Source: Isoetes taiwanensis (Eukaryota > Streptophyta > Lycopodiopsida > Isoetales > Isoetaceae). From it: a stretch of DNA of 64,000 nucleotides. The notes beneath the pieces are model-generated. The model did not search any database and was not told where the DNA came from. It worked only from the letters and a program-made list of their open reading frames with translations. The stretch lies in NCBI GenBank assembly GCA_021234155.1, contig JAJEKV010000052.1, positions 4,569,606 to 4,633,605 on the forward strand, in the 5' to 3' direction. Below are positions 57,844 through 64,000 of this stretch, in pieces (positions within the stretch are counted from its first letter, which is position 1; every line of letters starts with the position of its first letter). The translations under genes and the position numbers were made by a program.

Positions 57844-59438
57844 TATTGAACCATCTGTTGATCTTCCACCTGATAGTGAATATTTATGGATTCCTCCAGG
57901 TTATAATGCAACTCAACAGGTGAGGAAACAATTATTTTATTATGCTCGCATCACTTGATATTTTGAATAGGATTAAATGTTGACATTTCAGGTGCATCTC
58001 ACACAAGGAAACTATGAAGGCGACTCAGTTATTGTGTCATGGGTTATTACTGCCAAGGCTGGAAGTAGCGAGGTCTATTATGGACAAGTGCAAGGCCAAC
58101 ACGATTTTGTCTCAAATGGCTCAGTCATAACCTACAATTTTTATAATTATACATCAGGGTTCCTTCACCATTGCTTAATTCATGATCTTAAGGCACGTTG
58201 TTCATCTGCTGCTTTTATGTAGATGTTCTTTTTTATGCACCCATGTAATTTTTAATAGTCTCTGCTTTCTTTGTGTCTTTTTCATTCATCTACTAATGAT
58301 AGTCTTTACTTCTCAAGCTTGCATTTTCGAAGTACTGTTCCTATTATTTGAATTTTTTTCTGCGTGTGCCTCTGGGATGAATTTAAAAAAATGCAAGTAC
58401 TTAAATATCCTTCAACAGAGCCTGCTTTGAAAGCTCGTGAATCTAATCTGAACTTAATTTCTTTGCAATATGAGACAAAATATTATTACAAGCTTGGCTT
58501 TGGAGAATATGCTCGTGAGTTTTGGATTTTTAATCCACCAAAAGTAGGCCCAGATTTTGCATATATATTTGGCATCATTGGTAAGAACATTTGCCACATG
58601 TTTGGATCTAGCTATTTCTAGAAAACGCATTCATGATGTCTTGATATACAAACTATATATGGAACGGATAAAAAAATTGATATGATGCAGGAGACCACGG
58701 GCAAACATATGACTCAATGAAAACATTACAGCATTATCTGAGGAGCAATGGTCAGGCTGTGCTATTTGTTGGTGACCTATCCTATGTAGACCATTATCCA
58801 TTTGACAACAATGAAAGATGGGACACATGGGGACGATTTATTGAATCAAGTGCAGCTTATCAATCTTGGTTGTGGACTAGTAATCATGAACTTGATTATC
58901 GGCTTGATATTGTAAGTAGATATTTGAGGTACCTTCTTAGAGACATGTTTGATGTGTCCATTCAATCAAGGAGAAACAATTCCATTCAAACCATATATGC
59001 ACAAATATCACACGCTATGTAATGATTCAGGGAGTACATCACCTCTTTGGTATTCAATCCATAGAGCATCAGCACATGTTATCATACTATCATCATCTTT
59101 GCTTTTGGTAAGTAAAAGTTTTTGTGTAGCATTTTCTTAAAAAGCACAAATTTGTTACACAAATCCCAATGGCACTATCCATGCCTATATCCTAACAGAT
59201 TTATGGCTCTTTTGCAGAAAAATATTCACCCCAGTGGAGATGGTTATATAATGATCTTAAAATGGTCAACAGGAGAAAAACAACATGGTTGATAGTACTC
59301 ATGTCGCATGGTACAATAGTAATAATTACCACTATATGGAAGGGGCGCCAGTGTGCTTACAATTTGAACGTTGATTTATGCAATTTAAAGTGGGCATTGT
59401 CTTTACTGGCCATGTCCATGCTTATGAAAGAATTGTAA
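57843..59438 (+). pseudogene. Purple acid phosphatase (PAP) pseudogene
   Basis: Plant PAPs are secreted dimetal phosphatases of phosphate nutrition. Exon-like blocks: 57843-57919 (DLPPDSEYLWIPPGYNATQQ), 57992-58199 (VIVSWVITAKAG, YNYTSGFLHHC), 58469-58580 (YETKYYYKLGFGEY), 58691-58911 (metal motifs [20 protein letters not shown], then NHELDY), 58971-59107 ([16 protein letters not shown]) and 59199-59438 (KYSPQWRWLYNDL, GHVHAYER). Defects: the signal peptide and 5' exon are missing; exon 2 ends at GC rather than GT; the acceptor before exon 3 reads TTTGCAA instead of TTTGCAG; the Gly of the GNHE motif is deleted; the last block has a frameshift near 59306 and a TGA near 59374. The 3' end is not found. 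Confidence 0.85.
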
Positions 59439-59590
59439 GTTTTGTTCTCCTTGCTTAGCTTTTAGAACAATTAATTTCGTTCATTTTGAAAAGGATATTG
59501 AAGGCCAATGCATATACTATTAAACCAAGAAATATTGCTTCCTTAGATCAAACACGAAGGAAAAAGCACAAAATACAGAGTTAATCTTCA

Positions 59591-59745
59591 ATATACAAAA
59601 AGCACTGTCGACATTCCTACAGATTGTGAATCATGATGGGCACTTCATTTCTTAGCACCACACTTATCATTGTACTTGATCACATTCTAGTGGTTTAATA
59701 TATTCCTATATTCTTCAAAAAAAAAAAAAATATACAAAAAGCACT
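59591..59745 (+). mobile_element. Short retroposed insertion with 16-bp target duplication
   Basis: ATATACAAAAAGCACT occurs at 59591-59606 and 59730-59745. Between them lie 123 bp ending in a run of about 13 A residues. This is the signature of LINE-machinery retroposition of a short polyadenylated RNA, either a SINE or a truncated mRNA 3' end. I do not recognise the source. Confidence 0.8.
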
Positions 59746-60107
59746 ATGCCAAACACCATTATCTAATAACCCCAATCCTAAATTCCTAACAAATTTGGTC
59801 TGGAAATAACTTTATACTTGAGATATTTCAAATGCAGTCCAAAATTAAAGAATATCATAGAAAGATAGAACAAACCATCAACAATATTCAAAAAATAATA
59901 TCCAAGCATATGCTAATATGTGACAACTATTAGGTACCACGTCTCACTAAGATAATTAATCACAATCTAAAATTCTTTCATAAAATATTGATACTCACAA
60001 TTTCAAAGCTTATTGCTTGATATTATATTATTATTATCTTGTTTATATGTGTACCCTCAACTTGCTACTACGCCTTACCTTGCTAAAGCCTTCTGGTGTG
60101 CCTTTTG

Positions 60108-60770
60108 CTAGTTTTTTTTTTTTTTTGATTGCAAGACTAAGTTTATATTAAAATAAGCATAAAATATTTACAATGGGAAGGGAAAGGGGCCCCCTTAGGG
60201 GCATGAGCAAAATGCTCTATTACTGAGCCATCCTTAGCTCTCTTACATGCTATTCGAGTGACGGCATCTTATGCTATTGTTCAACTGTCGGTATCATTTC
60301 CCCACGAGACCTTGAAATAGAGGAGGAACCCTTCAACATAACCAATCCTGTCAAAGGATTTGTCATATGCTGAACCCATCTTCCTGGCCATTAGTGCCAC
60401 GGCTTGATTAAAGGAATTCTGAATTTTGGCTATTGAGATTCCTTGGCCTCCATAAGGCAACACATATGAGAGAGTAGCCAACTGTGTCGTGCTGCAGCAT
60501 GCCAATTCCTGGCCATTGGAGTTCAGTCTGATCAAGGTGTAGAATTGGGGCAGCCCAATCCCAGAAGCCTCTGATCTTAGGACAGAAGAACATGTGGCTG
60601 ACGGTTTCCATGCCGCCGCATTGAAGGGGGCAGCTAGTACCTTGTGCAATCTTCCTCTGTAACAGCCAAGTCATGGTGGCCAGCCCATTTCGCCAACAAA
60701 GCCACATAAAGATCTGTATTTTCTTTGTGCAGTAGGAAGACCAACATCGTTTGAGCTGCATAGCAAGGTC
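60108..60770 (-). mobile_element. LINE 3' fragment with zf-RVT, minus strand
   Basis: Minus-strand 60761-60408 encodes the zinc-binding zf-RVT region of plant L1-type LINEs (KIQIFMWLCWRNGLATMTWL ... CPLQCGGMETVSHMFFCP ... FWDWAAP). The sequence continues in other frames to a poly(T) run at about 60110-60126, the poly(A) tail on the minus strand. The RT is missing, so it is a 5'-truncated insertion. It lies between the PAP and GH127 remnants. Confidence 0.75.
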
Positions 60771-60875
60771 AAAAATTAGTTCTCTGGCTTATGGTTTCTG
60801 CTGTAAGGGATCTCGATTGTTGGTTCCAGAAGCATTTCGAAAATCAATTGGCTTCCCTGATTAATCCGTTGAAAC

Positions 60876-60958
60876 ATACATTTGCCATGACAGAAAAACT
60901 GCCGGAATGGATTTGCATACATTTGCCGTCACAGAAAAGCTGCCGGAATGGATTTGTT
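60876..60958 (+). repeat. Tandem duplication, 41-bp unit
   Basis: CATACATTTGCC(A/G)T(G/C)ACAG followed by CTGCCGGAATGG occurs twice, at 60878 and 60918, with a few differences. Confidence 0.8.
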
Positions 60959-60997
60959 GTTTGCAACCTTTTGTGCAGACCAGGTAATACTCATCTT

Positions 60998-61345
60998 TTT
61001 TGTTGATGAAGTTGGATCATGCTTTGGCAGATGCCCTTAACCGAGGGATTCCTGAACTGCAAAGAGAAGATTTTTTGAGCAGCTCTCAGGTTGAAAACGT
61101 TATAAGGAACTACACTATAGAACGGCATTGGCTGTCTCTTAATGAAGAAACAGGAGGCATGAATGACATTTTATATCGCCTGTATGCTATTACAGTATGT
61201 TATTCTGAAGGATTTTTCTGTTTAGTTAGGACACACTTGAGAAATATGTTCAGGGATCCTGTTTTACCATCAGGGGAATGCTGGACATTTAAAGTTGGCA
61301 CATCTTTTTGATAAACCGTGCTTTCTTGGCCCGTTAGCTGTTCAG
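60998..61345 (+). pseudogene. GH127 (DUF1680) beta-L-arabinofuranosidase-like fragment
   Basis: The first block, about 61009-61194, encodes ALADALNRG ... VENVIRNYTIERHWLSLN then EETGGMNDILYRLYAIT, a hallmark segment of plant GH127 proteins, ending at a GTATGT donor. The second block, about 61254-61345, encodes LAHLFDKPCFLGPLAVQ and ends at CAG|GTACTT. An insertion of about 25 bp near 61259-61284 puts the block start out of frame. These enzymes release arabinose from cell-wall glycoproteins. The N-terminal half and the C-terminal catalytic remainder are not found, so this is a relic or a gene with very distant exons. Confidence 0.8.
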
Positions 61346-62280
61346 GTACTTATAACTGGATTTCCTTGGTATTTCATATGTATCAACTTGCATATAGCAA
61401 CTGTGGTTGGATTGAGCCTTACATGTGGCTCGACTACTCTTTGGTACAGGGATTTCCTTCTTTATTTGTCTTGCCTCTGTGTCTAATGGATTACTTGCCC
61501 CATTTTAAGTGCTTTTAGAGACCCCTCAAACAGATTTGACCCTGGTGAGGTTTGGGGGAGGCTTTGGGCAGTACACATAAACTTGCTCTTCCTGCTTAAT
61601 GGCAGCCTGACAATTATATGGCATCACATGATGAAATAAATTGATGCTAAAAGATCAAACAAGGCACGGTCTTATGTTATGTTTGGGCAAGCCTGATAAG
61701 CAACATAATAGTGTGATTTATATCTGGCTGAGAGCTACACATAAAAGATAGCACAGTTAGATCAGTGTCATGTAGCTACCCTTCTCACTTTCTTTGACAT
61801 TTTTAAACAGAGTTAGGGGACGGCATGTAGTTTACCACAGTGAAAAAGTTTTTAAGCAGCAAATTTGTTCCACAACCATGGATGTCATAGAGTGTTGTTC
61901 TTTGATAATCCACTTTTTGCTTGACATTGGCCTTTATGTTACATACTTGGGGCATGTAGTCTTTCACATCCTTGGCCTTAGAGGCCTATGAAAACTTAGC
62001 CCTTTGGTCTAGGTGCTTATTAAATGGCTTTATTCAATTCAATAATACAGCTGCTCTTAATTATCACATTTTAGATTTAGGGGACAGTGTATCTCTGAGC
62101 ATAGGACACCATTTATGATTATGGGTGGAAAATGCATTAATTATTTTATCCTGAGCGGGAAGATCGAGAAAATTTGGAAGAATACGTACTGTTTAGCTTT
62201 CTCTCAAGAAAATTTACTGCACAAGAAAATCGAAACACCCGGGACATTTGTTACTGTAGTCCGCCTCATTTGACCTTGTA
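61346..62280. other. Intron-like or intergenic sequence
   Basis: Follows the GH127 donor. Short ORFs only, with no further GH127 coding recognised. Confidence 0.5.
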
Positions 62281-62551
62281 TGATCATGGCACCAAAATGA
62301 GGTCCTGGGCGCCCTCCTGGTTCCAGAAATATACGGGGAAGGGGCTCACCTTTTGCACCAAGACGAATGCCTCAATCTGGCCAGACCAGGAATTCACAGG
62401 CTGCAAATATTATCAAAAGATGCTTGTTACGAAATGCCACAATGCATGATATGAATGTGGAAAATGCTGAGCCGATCTATGACAATCCGGCCATAGTAAG
62501 AGTGAATGCAGGTCCTGAGGATACGAATAACCCAGGAGGCGATCTAAATGA
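62281..62551 (+). pseudogene. Possible AT-hook protein exon
   Basis: In one frame from 62287 the reading is MAPK, a TGA, then GPGRPPGSRNIRGRGSP, which is an AT-hook-like GRP core. It continues open through RNSQAANIIKRCLLRN and DNPAIVRVNAGPEDTNNPGG to a splice-like AG|GT at about 62551. If the TGA was CGA, the hook would read RGPGRPPGSR. AT-hooks bind the minor groove of AT-rich DNA. The family is unclear and the evidence is one motif. Confidence 0.35.
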
Positions 62552-63764
62552 GGTCATTTTTCATTTATGGCTGTTAAATTCGTTTTGTGGGCATCCAGTT
62601 TATAGCCAAATGGACAGAAAACCCTGAGTACAGCTTGTTTTAAAGCATAAAATAGGTTTTCATTTCCCTAGTTAAGCCAACTTGATGAAGACATTCGCTG
62701 AAAGGCTTCGAACTATATCATACTTATAGGCTTCTTTATGATAAAGGTTTTGGCAGCTTGATGGTATGACTTTACAAACCTCATTTATCAGTTTTACAGT
62801 TTGAATATGTAGTCCTTCTGCCTATAAACACCAAGGTAAACGACCACTCCTGGTTTATGTAGTTATCAGGCTAAAATTGATGGATCACAACTAATGCCAC
62901 TGGATATCATGGCAATGACGCTGATTTCAGTATCTCCACTCCCATTTGATACCTGCAAAATGGTTTTTAAAAGGATGTGGCTGGAAAACTTACTTGTTTT
63001 ATTACTTTTTATCGTTTTACTGCTCTAAACTCTTAGGAAACGGATAAAAACATGGTTTGTCTTCGCTTACCTGCTAGCTGCTTCATGCTTACCCTGTTTA
63101 GGCTAACGTGTGATTGGTTTGGCTGCAGGTAACACGGCAAACCTACCTTTGTTGTTTTTGGGCTCTACAAATTGGTGGAATTTTTCTGAAAAATGGAGCA
63201 GATCGGATTTTCTGCACCTCTAAACTCTTTATTAAGTTGCTGTTTACTGTAAACTCTTTCCTCTTCATAGTATAGTAGTCTGGCTTTTTGGAATACTTTA
63301 AAATCACATTGTTCCAGGCTTTTATACTTGGCCAGTATGTCTTGTATGTGGCTGAACCATCTAGACTACTATATGTGTCTAGTAGGACTATGGAATGTAT
63401 CAAAAAAATAAAAAAAAAGCTAAAAACATTTTTGAAAAACATTGTCTCAATTTGAAATAGGCATGGCTGTCATACTAATGTAAGTTCACAATACACTATT
63501 TCATATTTCTAGCATATACAACTAATTCTTAATATTGTCTCTTTAAAATACTAGCATTTGCTACCCTTTACTCCTGTTCAAACAGGATTTGGCCAGGCCA
63601 GAACTGAGTACACCACATATGCATGATATGGACGATTGTACTTAGGCTTTTGCTTTGCTAAATTAAGATCTTAATTTTTTCCTTTTCATGGTTGCAATCT
63701 TTTGAGGCTGCTTGTACAGTTTATGTTCTCTCATATCTATACATGGTATGTTTTATTGCTGGGG
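62552..63764. other. Non-coding sequence
   Basis: No gene, transposon end or notable repeat recognised. Confidence 0.4.
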
Positions 63765-64000
63765 TATTTTCTACAGACAAAGTAGTACAACTATACAAAG
63801 GGAACATTTACTTTGAGGTTTGATTTTTCAACCTCCTTGTCAGTGGTACCATTGTACGTTGTACTTGGTTCCTTTTTATCTACGGAATATTCATAGACAG
63901 GATAATACAACTCTACAGAGGGGACATGTACTTTGAGGTTTGAATTCTCAACCTCCTTGTTTATGGTACCAATGTTGGTTGTACATTAATCCACAGAGTC
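63765..64000. repeat. Tandem repeat, about 120-bp unit, two copies
   Basis: Both units share TACTTTGAGGTTTGA and TCAACCTCCTTGT, about 120 bp apart. The second unit runs to the window edge and more copies may follow. Confidence 0.8.

Overview
This window is nuclear DNA from a land plant with a large, repeat-rich genome. The evidence is LTR elements primed by initiator-Met tRNA (TGGTATCAGAGC primer-binding sites), GT-AG introns, plant-type gene families (purple acid phosphatase, GH127, prolyl 4-hydroxylase, SCP-type phosphatase) and deeply nested Ty1/copia, Ty3/gypsy, Helitron, CACTA and LINE sequence. I cannot name the species. No intact host gene lies wholly inside the window.

Layout. 1-13.4 kb holds the end of an SCP/FCP1-type phosphatase gene, a LINE 3' part, a hairpin element, one unrecognised 208-codon ORF (6551-7174), a 2.5-kb solo LTR with a perfect 5-bp target duplication (7353-9885) and a duplicated exon of the phosphatase gene (about 12852-12905). 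13458 to about 54571 is one Ty3/gypsy-like element, called here the 'H3 element'. It is split by a copia element (21936-51703, target duplication AATGC). That copia is itself split by a Helitron (22769-42292, in one LTR) and by a 5'-truncated CACTA transposon (about 44591-48799, in pol). The Helitron carries a scrambled chromovirus complex (25776-34527) bounded by 1.0-kb inverted arms. 55-64 kb holds decayed gene pieces: a purple acid phosphatase pseudogene, a GH127 fragment and a possible AT-hook exon, with duplications and small retroposed inserts among them.

The main discovery candidate is the H3 element. Between its primer-binding site and gag it carries two extra reading frames. ORF1 (15772-17549) begins with a copy of the histone H3 tail start (MAQTKQTAG), continues through a long charged coiled-coil-like region and ends in a complete histone H3 fold that aligns without gaps to canonical H3. 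ORF2 (18447-19961) is an unrecognised protein of about 505 codons with an acidic tract. Each ORF is preceded by about 205-bp repeat units carrying a conserved long hairpin, and by a TATA box 112-119 bp upstream of its ATG. Gag, protease, RT/RNase H, integrase and a chromodomain follow. This copy is dead (stops, deletions, a foldback insertion, nested elements), but the architecture of a retrotransposon encoding a histone H3-fold protein with its own promoter modules deserves a family-wide search.

All protein identifications are from reading translated sequence. No database search was run.
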